A stretch of DNA of 64,000 nucleotides from the NCBI RefSeq assembly GCF_036850765.1, contig NC_089495.1, forward strand, positions 197,239,847 to 197,303,846, given 5' to 3'. The notes under the pieces were generated by a model, which had not been told where the DNA came from, searched no databases, and worked only from the letters and a program-made list of their open reading frames with translations. The translations under genes were made by a program, and so were the position numbers. The stretch is from Saccopteryx bilineata. Its lineage: Eukaryota; Chordata; Mammalia; Chiroptera; Emballonuridae. Shown here piece after piece: positions 34,860-46,310 of the stretch (the first letter of the stretch is position 1; the number at the start of each line of letters is the position of its first letter).

Positions 34860-35060
34860 TCTTGTGGGTTTTTTTTTTTTAACTTAATGTAATCCAGAGA
34901 GCAATTTTCCGTGTTGTTGCATAGTTTTCATTTGTAATGGCACTCCATCATTTTAATAGCTGCATAATATTCCATCCTGGGGAATGCACCATCATTTACT
35001 GAACCGGTCCCCTAGTGTTAGACGTTTATGAGGCTGTAAGTGATCGTTTGCTCTTCAGGG
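34860..35060 (-). repeat. LINE L1 remnant
   Basis: TTTGTAATGGCACTCCATCA, TTTTAATAGCTGCATAATAT, TCCATCCTGGGGAATGCACC, ATCATTTACTGAACCGGTCC is a well-known antisense L1 motif series. Truncated and old. Confidence 0.7.
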
Positions 35061-35104
35061 AAAGGAGGCTCTGTCGGACAGAGGACCGGAGCTCAGCCTG
35101 CACC

Positions 35105-35260
35105 TGGTTCCTTTACCTGTCGTCTGAGTTTCAGATGAACCCTTCTGGGTCTCTACCCCTCATCTATTAAATGAAAGAAATCATCACCCCCTTATCGTGT
35201 GGCTCTGAGGATTACAGATGTTTTCAAGGTACCACGCAGATGCTGGTGTCTACTAAACGT
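35105..35260 (-). repeat. MIR SINE fragment
   Basis: Short antisense MIR pattern: CTACCCCTCATCTATTAAAT, then GGCTCTGAGGATTACAGATG. Confidence 0.5.
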
Positions 35261-35404
35261 TACTCATACATTTGTTTAGATTCACCAGTGGTTCTAAACC
35301 AGGGCTGCTCTGCTCCCCACGCCCACCCGGGGAACGTTAGGCAGTGTCTGGAGATATTTTTTTATTGTCACACCTAGGGCTGGGGGAGCTACTGACATCT
35401 AGGG

Positions 35405-35735
35405 CAGAGGTCCCCAAACTATGGCCTGCGGGCCTTATGTGGCCCCCTGAGGCCATTTATCCAGCCCCGCCGCACTTCCGGAAGGGGTACCTCTTTCATT
35501 GATGGTCAGTGAGAGGAGCATAGTTCCCATTGAAATACTGGTCAGTTTTGTTGATTTAAATTTACTTATTCCTAATTTTAAATATTGTATTTGTTCCTGT
35601 TTTGTTTTTTTACTTTAAAATAAGATATGTGCAGTGTGCATAGGGATTTGTTCATAGTTTTTTTTATAGTCCGGCCCTCCAACAGACTGAGGGACAGTGA
35701 ACTGGCCCCCTGTGTAAAAAGTTTGGGGACCCCTG
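35405..35735. mobile_element. Non-autonomous hAT element, shortest copy (331 bp)
   Basis: Ends CAGAGGTCCCCAAACT and AGTTTGGGGACCCCTG; flanks ATCTAGGG (35397-35404) and ATCTAGAG (35736-35743) match at seven of eight positions. It is a simple internal-deletion form: left about 120 bp joined to the right part starting CATAGTTCCCATTGAAATAC. Confidence 0.94.
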
Positions 35736-36094
35736 ATCTAGAGGATAGAGGTCAAGGATGCCGCCAACCATCCCGCAATAACACAAGAGGGCCCACACAA
35801 TGGAGGGTTACCCCACCTAAAATGTCAGCAGTGGCAAGGCTGAGAAGCCTCCGGAGTAAATGAAGCTGTGTTTTCCAGTGTTATCTACGTAACATACACA
35901 TGTTTTCTCTTGTATAGTTGTTGCATTCAAGTCCCAGGAAAGGGAGAGTCCTGGATTACAGGGTATATTAGACCCACTGGCAGTTTTAGGAGCAGGGTGA
36001 GGTGGGGATGGGAATAAGGTCTAAAGCGACTGACTGAGAAAAGAGAGCAGTGGAATGGGATATGTTCCCCCAGGGCAGGGGAGAGGACACTCCA

Positions 36095-36275
36095 CAGACC
36101 ATCAGCTCTCAAGGGGTGGTCCCAGCACCTCCCAGGAACTTGGAAATGCAAATTTACCGGCCCCTGCCTCAGACTCACTACTCAGACACTCTGTGGGTGG
36201 AACCCAGCACCTCCTGGTGTAACACACTGTCCAGGGGGTTCTGATAGGTAACCCCAAGTCTGAGAATCACCACCA
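36095..36275 (+). mobile_element. MER5-like hAT-Charlie remnant
   Basis: GGTGGTCCCAGCACCTCCCA, GGAACTTGGAAATGCAAATT, ACTCTGTGGGTGGAACCCAG, CAAGTCTGAGAATCACCACC is the MER5A layout in sense. Confidence 0.75.
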
Positions 36276-36589
36276 TCTGCAGGAAAAGGCCAGCTTGTCG
36301 AATAGCAAGTAGGGCCTGTTGACGTATGGGCAGTGTGTGCAGCAATGAAGTGTCTGGTCTCCGTCCTGGGGAGGCCGAAATATGAGACCGAGCAGCGGGA
36401 TAGGAATGATAAGTGCCGTGCCTTAACTCCTGCACTTAGTAAACATTTTCAACGCTTTGCCCGCATCGCGCCAAGAAAGTGCTGAACTAGACGCTAGAGG
36501 AAAGACGAATACGAACTTATGTGTGTGTTGTGTAAGTTATCGTCACGAAGGGTGACGAGAGGGGGCAGGCGAAGGACTAGGATGCAAAA

Positions 36590-36780
36590 CCAGGAGAAAT
36601 TAACATTTATTATTTCCAGTCATCACAGTAACCCTGTGAGCTGGGGCTTACCAAATCCTAATCTACAGGGGAGGAAACCGAGTCTTCGTCTCATAGGGAT
36701 GGAGACGGGGTCGTGGTGCCCCAGCTGGTTAGCACCAGGGGCCGGAGTCCCTGGCATTTGCACAGCGCCAAGAATAGACG
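36590..36780 (+). repeat. MIR SINE
   Basis: CATCACAGTAACCCTGTGAG, CTACAGGGGAGGAAACCGAG and CCAGCTGGTTAGCACCAGGG in MIR order. Confidence 0.65.
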
Positions 36781-36984
36781 GCCGTTCGCCCAGCCGTGGG
36801 GCTTGGGGCCCAGGGGCCTGAGAGCACTCAGGGCAGTTCCCAGGGCTGGATCCCAGTCTGTCCTCACTCTCTCAGGAGGCATTTAGTAACCTCCTCGTTG
36901 CTTGTTATTTAACACATACATAGATCTTATTTGGTGGGTGACATATTCTGTCGGAGGGACATGGATATTTATAAATCAATGTCT

Positions 36985-37148
36985 GCTGCAAATGGTCTTA
37001 AGCATTCACTATGATCATTCCCACTTGACAGATGAGAAAACTGAGCTGTCAAGAGGTTAAGTCATTGGCCACATAGCTAGTGAAGGGTTGGAGCCAAGAG
37101 TTGAACCCAGGCAGTCTGGCTCCAGAGCCCATGCTGTTCCCGCTCAGT
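36985..37148 (+). repeat. MIR SINE (well preserved)
   Basis: GACAGATGAGAAAACTGAGC, AAGAGGTTAAGTCATTGGCC, CACATAGCTAGTGAAGGGTT, GAACCCAGGCAGTCTGGCTC: clear sense MIR core and 3' part. Confidence 0.9.
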
Positions 37149-37487
37149 TCGGCTTCAGGATCCAAGCGGTAGCGTGGCCCTAGGCCCAGGGAGAGGAGGG
37201 CCTTGCGTCTGTCCTGGGCTCTCTCCTATGCCGGTTCCCCTGCCAGCCCCAGAAGATGGCCAGACCAGGCCTGCCCCTGCCCCTGCCCCGACAGGAAAGA
37301 GTGTGAGGTGTAGGAGGGCCCACGCAGGCACAGAAGACAGAGAGGCAGCCACAGGCAGAAGGGAGAAGCAGAGACGGACGGGTAGAGGCACAGACTTGGA
37401 GAGCAGGACAGCAGAGAGATGGAGGTCACAGAGGCAGTTGCCAAGGTCCCTTGGCCTTTCAAACTGCAATAAGAGCTGCTGCTATTG

Positions 37488-37902
37488 GCCTTGGCCGGTT
37501 GGCTCAGTGGTAGAGCGTCGGCCTGGCGTGCAGAAGTCCCGGGTTCAATTTCCAGCCAGGGCACACAGGAGAAGCACCCATCTGCTTCTCCAACCCTCCC
37601 CCTCTCCTTCCTCTGTCTCTCTCTTCCCCTCCCGCAGCCAAGGCTCCATTGGAGCAAAGATGGCCCAGGCGCTGGGGATGGCTCCTTGGCCTCTGCTCCA
37701 GGCGCTAGAGTGGCTCTGGTCGCAACAGAGTGACGCCCCAGAGGGGCAGAGCATCGCCCCCTGGTGGGCAGAGCATCACCCCCTGGTGGGCGTGCCAGGT
37801 GGATCCCGGTCGAGCGCATGCGGGAGTCTGTCTGACTGTCTCTCCCCGTTTCCAGCTTCAGAAAAATACAAAAAATAAAATAAAAATAATAATAATAATA
37901 AA
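37488..37902 (+). repeat. Bat tRNA-derived SINE (long type, about 410 bp)
   Basis: Head GCCTTGGCCGGTTGGCTCAG with A box and B box (GGGTTCAATTT), then GCACACAGGAGAAGCACCCA, CCAAGGCTCCATTGGAGCAA, two CCCCCTGGTGGGC phrases, GGTGGATCCCGGTCGAGCGC and CCCGTTTCCAGCTTCAGAAA before an AT-rich tail. The 17-bp target duplication AAGAKCTGCTGCTATTG lies at 37471-37487 and 37903-37919 (one mismatch). Six same-type copies in the window show this is a major family. Confidence 0.95.
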
Positions 37903-38224
37903 AAGATCTGCTGCTATTGCTTCTATAACTTTGCCTTTCTGGTGGAAGCACAGAGAGGCCCCGAGGGAGTGTGATGGGGGTCAGAAAGGAAAGACCACCA
38001 GCTATGTTCAGAATCAGTGCCCGGTAGAGGTAACGAGCAGACAGGTTGTGTCTTGCCTGCAGGATGGGAATGGGTGTGAACGTGAGCTTGCTGGTTGCGT
38101 GTGTCTGTGCGTGTGTGTGCGTGTGGCGTGTTTGCCTGGAGAGGAAGGGAGCCAGCTGAGAAAGCTGGGGACAAGGACAGGCATATGTGGGTCTGTGGCT
38201 GAACAAGACGTAACAAGGAGTCTC

Positions 38225-38460
38225 CGAGGACAGTCAGGAGCCTGGCTGCCTGAGTTTGAATCCCGGCTCCATCTCTTGAAGACTGGCTGACTTTGGGTGA
38301 ATTATTTCCGCTCCCTTTGCTTCACTCTTTGATCTCCTCGAGTTGAGATGTCACTTCAACCTCATAACGTTATTAGGAGAATTAAAGAAGTTCATGCACT
38401 GTGCTTGTTAAAAGCCTTGAACAGCGCTTGGCATGGAATAAGTGCTATAAAACTGTTTAT
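38225..38460 (-). repeat. MIR SINE
   Basis: GAGCCTGGCTGCCTGAGTTT, GAATCCCGGCTCCATCTCTT, AACAGCGCTTGGCATGGAAT: near full-length antisense MIR. Confidence 0.85.
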
Positions 38461-38503
38461 GAAATAAGTGAAATAAATGTAGGATTTATTGTTTCCTGGG
38501 CAT

Positions 38504-38951
38504 TGCATTCGTTTTCTAAGGCTGCCGTCACAAAGTACTGCCAGCAGGATGGCGTAAAACAATAGAATTTATTCTCGTACAGTTCTGCGGGGTAGATGTC
38601 TGAAATCAAGGGGTCCCAGGGTCGCGCGCCTCTGACACTCTGAGTAGAAAGCTTCCCCGCCTCTTCCTAGTTCCTGGTGGTGGCTGGCAGCCCTTGTCAT
38701 CCCCGGTCTGACAGCTGCATCCCTCCAATCTCTGCCTCTGTCACCACATGACCTTCTCCTTGTGTGTCTCTACCCAAATGACCCTCTTCTTGTAAAGACA
38801 CCAGTCGTAATAGATTAGAGTCCATCCTAATGACCTCCGCTTAACTTCATTACGTCTGTAAAGACTGTTTACAAATAATGTCACATTCATAAGCGCCAGA
38901 GGTCAGGACATCAACATATCTTTTAAGGGGGATACCATGAAGCCCACAGCA
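38504..38951 (-). repeat. Solo LTR of an old ERVL/MaLR-type retrotransposon
   Basis: On the minus strand it runs from TGCTGTGGGCTTCATGGT to AAAACGAATGCA, so it has the TG...CA ends of an LTR. It contains ATAAATTCTATTGTTTTACG-type text with a poly(A) signal near its 3' end. The 5-bp flanks GGCAT (38499-38503) and GTCAT (38952-38956) agree at four of five positions. Family name uncertain; no internal retroviral sequence is present. Confidence 0.75.
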
Positions 38952-38989
38952 GTCATTTAAAAAGCATCAGTTCTCGCTGTGGCTCTTAG

Positions 38990-39125
38990 ATACCAGCTCC
39001 CTCTGTAGACCAGTCAACACCCAGAGAGGTGAAAGGACGTGTCCATGGTAACTCCGTGAGTTATTTGGAAACCCAAGGCTGGCCCCCCGAGAATTCTGCC
39101 TTCTGGTCCTCTGGTCCTCCATTCA
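38990..39125 (+). repeat. MIR SINE fragment
   Basis: AACACCCAGAGAGGTGAAAG, GACGTGTCCATGGTAACTCC, GGAAACCCAAGGCTGG. Confidence 0.5.
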
Positions 39126-39184
39126 CTGATGAAACAGGATAAGGACTCTTCTTTACTCATTCGAACCGCTGTCGAGTGGGTTCT

Positions 39185-39510
39185 CAACATCGGGGTTCTC
39201 AAACTGTCACAGGCATTATTACAATTGCCTGGAAGAGTTTCTGACTCAGTAGGTCAGGGGCAGGGCCAGAAACATTGTGTTTCTAGTACGTTTCCAGGTG
39301 AAGCTGGCGCCACCGGCGCAGAGACCACAGCCGCAGAACCGCTGTTCTCCATCCGCGGTGCTCAGGTGCGGTGGCCGACGCTAATCCCCTGGAGAACTTT
39401 TAAAAACCCCAGACGTTTGGGCGACACCCCAGACCAATGACATTAGAATCTCATCAGTGATTTCGAAAGCTCCCCACACGACTTGTGCCGCCGAGGCTGA
39501 GAAGCATAGC
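39185..39510 (+). mobile_element. Two adjacent MER5-like remnants
   Basis: First copy about 39185-39345 (TCGGGGTTCTCAAACTGTCA, TTGCCTGGAAGAGTTTCTGA, GTTTCTAGTACGTTTCCAGG). Second copy about 39350-39510 (AATCCCCTGGAGAACTTTTA, GACACCCCAGACCAATGACA, GAGGCTGAGAAGC). Both in the same orientation; target copies cannot be read. Confidence 0.6.
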
Positions 39511-39653
39511 TCTAGACGACAGACATCAAAGGATGTATTTAGGGAGAAGCCATCCTTCAGGGCATCTGCTTCCAAGGATTCGTAGTTAATCCATAATGTG
39601 GCTATTTAAATTAACATGGCTGCTTCCTGTATTTAAAAGATTATCATGCCAAG

Positions 39654-39850
39654 CCTTGGCTGAGTAGCTCAGTTGGTTAGAGCATCGTCCTGATACACCC
39701 AAGATTGTGGGTTCAATCCCCGGTCAGGGCATGTACAAGAATGAACCAATGAATGCATAAATAAGTGGAACAACAATTTGATGTTTCTCTCTCTCTCTCT
39801 TTCCCTCTCTCTCTAAAATCAATCAATAAATCATTTTTAAATATATATAT
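39654..39850 (+). repeat. Bat tRNA-derived SINE (short type)
   Basis: TTGGCTGAGTAGCTCAGTTG (A box) and GTGGGTTCAATCCCCGGTCA (B box), then GAATGAACCAATGAATGCAT, a CT microsatellite and TAAAATCAATCAATAAATCA. Target duplications unclear because the tail is AT-rich. The head resembles an authentic tRNA but continues into the SINE body, so it is not a tRNA gene. Confidence 0.85.
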
Positions 39851-39869
39851 ATATTTTTTATTACCAGAC

Positions 39870-40085
39870 CAGACAGCACTATTGAGTTCTTACCAGGCAC
39901 CACGCCCTGGGGGAAATGCTTTACTCAGTCACTTAGCATTTCACCTTCACAGCCATCTTCCAGGGGGGCACTGCTGTTACCTGCGTTCTACAGACAGGAG
40001 GCGACTGCCACACAGAGAGACAAGGAGTCACCAGCACCAAAGCCGGTGTGTGAGCTGCTCCATCACCCTGCCTCCCAGCATAAGG
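39870..40085 (+). repeat. MIR SINE
   Basis: TTGAGTTCTTACCAGGCACC, CGTTCTACAGACAGGAGGCG, ACAAGGAGTCACCAGCACCA, AAAGCCGGTGTGTGAGC. Confidence 0.65.
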
Positions 40086-40860
40086 GAACACGGCGTGCTC
40101 CCTGGTCAGCCCTGTGCACGCCCATACCCTCGTTCACGCTGTCGACTCTGATGTGGTACAGCCCCAATGATAGTAATTCTGAGTTAGTGGGCTTTGGATG
40201 AATGAGGTCTCGCTGCCTTCGGAAGGGACTAGAATCGTGCGCACCCTGGACTGAGTTTGCACGTCCGATGCCATCCCGAAAAGGAAGGTGGAGGAAAGTT
40301 TAACAGGCATCCCGAGCCGCAGGCAGAAAGCAGGGTTGGGTCCTGTGGCTTCCACCAAGGGGGCTGTGTGTCTCAGCTAAGCCCCTCCTCTGCCTGGGCC
40401 TCAGTTCCTTCTGGAAAAGGAGAGGATGGCTCCGTTCCCTCCCAGCTCTGAGGTGTAACTTGCATTGGAGGGCCAGTCATGTCAGCAGAGCAGCTTCCTG
40501 GCTTCAGAGGGCATAACGCCAGCTTTGAACACGAGTAGAGTCTCGACTGGATATTTTATCGTCTGCCTCCTGTGGGCAGGGGTCGCTGTCCGGATCCCGA
40601 TCTTGGTGTTATCCTAGGAGAGTCTGCCCAGAGATGCAAATGGAGAATGCGTGAGGGGAAGGGCCCTGTGGGGGACGGGAAAGGGTGCCTGGTCAGGTCC
40701 CCAGGGGACCTCATGGCTCTTCTCATCCGAGGAAGAACCAATGATGGAACCCCAAGACTCTTCCCCCACTGGTCTGGGGCCTCCTGTGCTTCGTCCAGAA
40801 CAGATTCAAAAGTTCTGCGGAATCGAGTCACTGGGATGCCCTAGTTTCTCTTGTCTAAGG

Positions 40861-40864
<4 letters not shown>

Positions 40865-40907
<43 letters not shown>
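40865..40907. repeat. (TC)n microsatellite
   Basis: About 20 TC units without interruption. Confidence 0.95.
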
Positions 40908-40909
<2 letters not shown>

Positions 40910-42184
40910 GAACTCCTCCAACGAGAGGGAGGCCGTTATCTCCAAAAGTCTAAACAGGGTCAGGGTCATGTCTGGCTTTTCGCATCATAGTCACCTTCTG
41001 CGTAGCAGCCACTAGTACCAAGTAGATGCTCGTTCATTCAACACCTGCCCAATGGCTTCATGCACAAAGTGGAAGAAACTAATCATGTTGGGAAGGGAAC
41101 AGTGAACTTCTAAGAAGTGGGGACATTTGAGTTGAGCCTTCAAAGATGAAGAGAAGGTTGCCCAAGGGGGAAAAAAAATGGGAAAGACAATTCAGGCTTT
41201 AGATGCTTCCAGAGAGACCCACACAGTTCTACTTTGCTAGAAATTTCTTCTCAGCAAGCCAAGCTGGTTCTGATTCTGCGCCCCGGAGCCACACAGAGCC
41301 AGAATCCAGATGTGTGAAGAGGGCACTCCTGGATAGTCCGTCATCATGAGAAACATGCCTGTTTGTTTCAGCCCCTCCTCTCCAAGCGTGATGTCAGCAC
41401 CCTCTCCAGCCCAGCAGCCCCCTCCCTGGAGCCATCCCACCTGCCACTGTCCCTCATAAGGAGCGGTGGGTGCTCTGAATAGACCACAGGACTCACGGAC
41501 ATATCCCTGCCACCGACCCTCACTCGGCTAACCAGCAAAGGTCGGAAAGACCTCAGAGTGATCAGTTAGAACGTCCAGAGTCGCTGCCACGCCACCCTGT
41601 CCCCACCTGTCAGAAGCAGTAACCTTCAGAACGCTACGTCTTCAAACATTCTTCAGCTCCAGAGAGGCACCAGCAGAGGAACGTGGAGGCGAGTGCATGC
41701 TCTCTTTTTACCAGCTTCTGGTACCCCCTGCTGGCGAAACTGGGGGACTCAGTTGGCAAGAATCTCAGGACAAAGAGAAAAAAGAAATGCCAAGTTTGCA
41801 AAGTCACAAATACTGCGTCTTGAAGGATCTGAGGATTCCGTGAGTTATGTAACCATTCCGGGGACCATGTGACTATTTTATAAGGTTTAAAAAAAAAATA
41901 GAGAGAGAGGGAGGGGGAAAAGAATCTCTGACTCTTATGAACATCCGATTACTTCTTCAAGCATCCCCCAGAGTTCTGTGACAACCACAGGAAGGAAAAA
42001 GCTAAGTTGTTAGCCAGAAATATTCCTAAGTATAAATATCCTAGATCACAAAGCAGCCTCCTCCAGGGTTTTTGTCCCGTTTCCTCGTGTGTGTCTGGTT
42101 GTAAGTGGTTGTAATTTGCGGGCAGAGTCGGACGGCAATCTTTCTGCACTTCACCTGGTAGCGTTTTAAATCTTAAAATTACAC

Positions 42185-42350
42185 AACAGATTTATTGAGC
42201 ACCAGCTGTGTGCCAGGCTCTCTGCAAGAAACAGGAGCTGGTGCAAGGAGTCAAAAGCCCTTCATTTGAGAGGCTCTCGCCCTAGTGGGCGGGAGAGTCG
42301 AACCACCGCGTGTGGACCTGTCAAGTGCTTAGGTGACATGGCAACCAGGC
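42185..42350 (+). repeat. Ancient mammalian repeat fragment (family unassigned)
   Basis: CAGATTTATTGAGCACCAGC, TGTGTGCCAGGCTCTCTGCA and GAGGCTCTCGCCCTAGTGGG: the old 'TTTATTGAGCACC ... GCCAGGC' class. Confidence 0.6.
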
Positions 42351-43218
42351 CTTCGTTGGTCTCCTGACAGGACACGCACCAGCTATCCGGTCTCTCATAG
42401 CTCCGTGGGTTTCTCCTCCTCCTCGGCTCTTAACACCTCGGTGATTTCATATTTGTTCTGTGTTATCTGCTGAGGGCCCATCTTTGCCGTTAGCCTCTGC
42501 GGTCTTGGGAAGGTCAAGGTTATGTCTAGCGATTTGTCACTGTCACCTTCTGCCATCTAGCAGAGGTTGGCCCGTGTAGGTGCTCCATAAATAGTTGCTC
42601 AATGGATGAGTCAACCAAGCAGAAAAAACCGCAGATCCGTTTTAGAGGGGAAATGTCAAGAAGCTGTGACCTTGGGATGCCACTGAGCCTTGAAGGGTGA
42701 AGGGGAGGAGGTGGCCAGTGGAGGAGAATGGGGACGGATGAACGAAACAGCGGACTGAGGAATGGTTGCAGAAGGCGGAGGAGTAGGCGGTGTCTGGGGA
42801 AAGGAGATCGGTGTGGACGGTAGGCTGAACTGACGCTTGGAGCCGCAGTCCGAGGGTCTCGTGCGCCCTCCTCACTGGGTTGGATCTTCCCCTCACTTAG
42901 AAGGGAGGGAAAATCAATTAAACTCGATGGCAATAAGAGAGGATTTAAGTTTTCCTTTAGTGTAGAGAAGATTTTTCACTACTTAAATTTTGAATTCTGA
43001 TAAGGCTAGGTCCCCAAACTGTGGTTTTGTGTTTGACTTCCTTCTGTAGTCCCTCCGTTTCCACTTCGTAGTGTGTTTACCTTTTGCTGAAACACCTGTC
43101 TATACATTTTTAAATCATTCTATGGCATTATTATCACCGTGAATATGTTGTGTCAGCCATGGGCTAAGTCCTGGGGATGTCACATGTCAGTTTTTACAAC
43201 TCAGTTGTCCGATTTTTA

Positions 43219-43580
43219 TTTCTATTCCTTTTTCTTTTTCTTTTCTTTTTTTTTTTTTTTTAGAGAGAGAGAGTCAGAGAGAGGGATAGACAGGGGCAGA
43301 CAGACAGGAATGGAGAGATGAGAAGCATCAATCATTAGTTTTTTGTTGTGCATTGCAACACCTTTGTTGTTCATTGATTGCTTTCTCATATGTGCCTTGA
43401 CCGTGGGCCTTCAGCAGACCGAGTAACCCCTTGTTCGAGCCAGCGACCTTGGGCCCAAGCTGGTGAGCTTTGCTCAAACCGGATGAGCCCGCGCTCAAGC
43501 TGGCAACCTCGGGGTCTCGAACCTGGGTCTTCCGCATCCCAGTCCAATGCTCTATCCACTGCGCCACTGCCTGGTCAGGC
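43219..43580 (-). repeat. Bat tRNA-derived SINE (long type with tandem middle)
   Basis: T-rich tail, GAGAAGCATCAATCATTAGT, CTTTCTCATATGTGCCTTGA, several 'GAGCC...AAGCTGG' phrases, antisense B box GGGGTCTCGAACCTGGGTCT and reverse head CCACTGCCTGGTCAGGC. The 17-bp target duplication CAGTTGTCYGATTTTTA lies at 43202-43218 and 43581-43597. Same family as 30727 with fewer internal repeats. Confidence 0.94.
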
Positions 43581-45023
43581 CAGTTGTCTGATTTTTAAAT
43601 ACATGCTTTGGAGAGGCTCAATTTTTCATGTTATTACCCCGGTGTTCAGAACTACCCAAACAGTTCTGTAAGAATGCCGTTTCTCATAGATGCAGCAAGG
43701 CCCTTTCTTATTATTGTTAATATTATCTCTTCGGAAAGTAGTAATTTGTGCCCAAGACAACCCTCTCCATATTCTTTCGCCCTGAATGGAATGAGATCGG
43801 TTAGGAGTCCCGCCCCCAAGGAAATATCAAAGACTCCAATACATTCTCACTTATATTTTATTTTAAAGTTTACTCTCTTATATGATTTCCCTTTATTTCC
43901 TGCCGGGGCCGTGTGAGCAGAGCTTACACAGAGGCAAGGCATCTGCTGTCTATCTTTTTAAACCGATGATCAAGAAGGTCACATATACATTTTTAAACAT
44001 ATTCCTTTTTGATAATGAATGAAGAATAAAACTCCGAAATGTCATCAGTAGCAGAATCACTCATTTTCCTGTCGTTGGCATTCCCCTTCTCCATCGGGGA
44101 TGGTGAGAAAAGGCCCAACTGGTCGCGTGCTTCATGACCTGTTTTCCCGTCTGCCTGGAGCAGCTTCCCTCGTGGACAGTATGCCTGGGGTCAGAGCATT
44201 GTAACCAGAAGGTGCGCTCCTGTTCCCACGCGCCCCGCTTTCCCCAGGCCAATGGGGCGGGGACGAGGAACTTGCATTCAAACTGTGGCCAAAGGCGGGC
44301 AGTGAAATCTCTTCTTTTCTTCCTGGTGGGGGCTTCCTGCTCCAGATTCCCTGTCCCTGCTCCTTCAGCGGGCTCCCTACTTTCAAAGCTAGATCTGCTC
44401 GGACTCCGTGTCCCCATCTTCCAGTTGGGTTCAGCTAATGAGAGTCACGGCTGGAGGTCGGAGGGAGAGGGGAAGAGGTGGCCGGGGCAGGTATGCCTCT
44501 AGTTTGCTCCTTGTGACATCATCCAGGATCGAATGGCCCCTTCGAGCGGAGGCCGGTTCTGTGCAGGTGGCCCCTCCTCTTCCTCGACTCTGTCCCTTTG
44601 GCTCCTGTTGCCTCTACTTTCCATCTGGACGGACACGTGGTCAGCAGCTCTCCTGTCCCTGTATTGCGCTTTGGGCTCTCCTGCAGCCTCCGCCCTTTTG
44701 TTGGTGGTTCTTCTGTGCATAAGCTCTTCCTGGATTACCCTCATGTACACGTGTCATGTGTCACTCTCCCGTGCAAGCTGCGCCCAGATCAAGGGACCCA
44801 TGCGCAGAAGCATACTCTCATACTGCCAAACCAGACCTGTTCCTAGACAGACTCCTCTAAAATACTTCTAAGTCCAGCTTGATCCTTTCCTTTATACTGC
44901 TTCTGACAGGGAGATTATAACCTCTTGAAACAGCCTATTTCGTAAGCAGGAGGGCTCAGCCCGGGAAAATTATTATTTCCTACATGGCCCTGAATTTGAC
45001 CTCTCTGGGACATCTGTTCTTTT

Positions 45024-45397
45024 TTTTTTTTTTTTTTTGTATTTTTTCGAAGCTGGAAACGGGGAGGCAGTCAGACAGACTCCCGCATGCGCCCGACCGG
45101 GATCCACCCAGCATGCCCACCAGGGGGCAATGCTCTGCCCATCTGGGGCATCGCTCTGTTGCAACCAGAGCCATTCTAGCACCTGAGGCAGAGGCCACAG
45201 AGCCATCCCCAGCGCCCAGGCCAACTTTGCTCCAATGGAGCCTCGGCTGCGGGAGGGGAAGAGAGAGACAGAGAGGAAGGAGAGGGGGAGGGATGGAGAA
45301 GCAGATGGGTGCCTCTCCTGTGTGCCCTGGCCAGGAATTGAACCCGGGACTCCTGCACGCCAGGCCGACGCTCTACCACTGAGCCAACCGGCCAGGG
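45024..45397 (-). repeat. Bat tRNA-derived SINE (long type)
   Basis: T tail, GAAGCTGGAAACGGGGAGGC, CCACCAGGGGGCAATGCTCT, TTTGCTCCAATGGAGCCTCG, GGAATTGAACCCGGGACTCC and GAGCCAACCGGCCAGGG. The 10-bp target duplication CTGTTCTTTT lies at 45014-45023 and 45398-45407. Confidence 0.95.
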
Positions 45398-45644
45398 CTG
45401 TTCTTTTCGTGGTAAGATGAGCGTGGCCAAGACTGAATTTGAAACCAAATTCTGTGAAAAACGGAGAAGGAAACCTGGAAGAATTTGGCCTCAAGATACG
45501 CAATGTGTAACCCATCACCTCGCATATCCCAGGAACATAATAATTATATTTAGATTTAGATGCATAAATGTCAGGAATACTCAGAGGGACTGTGTTGTCC
45601 TTTAGAAATATTTGAAGAAGTGTGAAAGGCAAGAGGAGTTAGTC

Positions 45645-45688
<44 letters not shown>
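45645..45688. repeat. (TC)n microsatellite
   Basis: About 20 TC units. Confidence 0.95.
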
Positions 45689-45690
<2 letters not shown>

Positions 45691-45914
45691 AGACCTAAGA
45701 CAAATCAGTTAAAATTAAGGGAAGTAGATTTCAAATCCATATAGAGAAAGAACATTTCAATCAACCTTTTAGCTCCCTGGTGAAGTATCAAAGTGTCCAT
45801 ATGGATGGAGACTTTGATATATCCCTTGACATAACCCAAGGATTTCACAGCGTGGCTGCTGGAGGTGGATTCAGACACTGGGATGTCGCTGGTCCAGTGG
45901 TGCTGATACAAACA

Positions 45915-46145
45915 CAGGAATAGCAGCTGCCGCGTGTAGAGCATTCACTATGCGCTAGGCACGGCTCCGTGTGTGTGTCACGTATGCCTCTTCATTCGCT
46001 CAGCGTTCTGAGTTGGGGCCCGTTATTCACCACAGTAGACAGAGGAAGAGTTCAGAACTTCGGCAGGTTAATGAACTTGCCCTGGGTCACGCCGCTGGCA
46101 GGTGGTAGACGTAGGATAAGAGCCTTAGTCTGCCTGGTGCCGGAA
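45915..46145 (+). repeat. MIR SINE
   Basis: GAGCATTCACTATGCGCTAG, CACAGTAGACAGAGGAAGAG, CGGCAGGTTAATGAACTTGC, CTGGGTCACGCCGCTGGCAG: sense MIR over nearly full length. Confidence 0.8.
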
Positions 46146-46310
46146 CCAATGGCTTTCACCTTCGGTGGACAGTGTCACAATCACCTGGGGAGCTTGGTGG
46201 CCATGCAGAGGTCCAGGCACTGTCCTACCTCCATAAGCCTGGGCCTGTGTGTGTGTGTGTGTCCAGCCCTTTAAACGATTCCAATTTACACCAGCGTCTG
46301 AAAACACTGC
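46146..46310 (+). mobile_element. MER5-like hAT-Charlie remnant
   Basis: GGACAGTGTCACAATCACCT, GGGGAGCTTGGTGGCCATGC, CATAAGCCTGGGCCTGTGTG and CGATTCCAATTTACACCAGC. A (GT)n run has expanded inside it (about 46244-46261). Confidence 0.55.

Noticed and set aside
37226..38206. 326-codon minus-strand open frame
   Set aside because: It crosses a bat SINE and its flanks. The peptide is the usual SINE translation seen at other copies (45.0, 46.7 and 54.8 kb).
39655..39725. tRNA-gene-like sequence with A and B boxes
   Set aside because: It continues into a SINE body and CT/AT tail. No terminator directly after the tRNA part and no clean acceptor stem.
43010..43035. A lone GTCCCCAAACTGTGG resembling an hAT end
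   Set aside because: No matching right end, no target duplication and no family interior follows.
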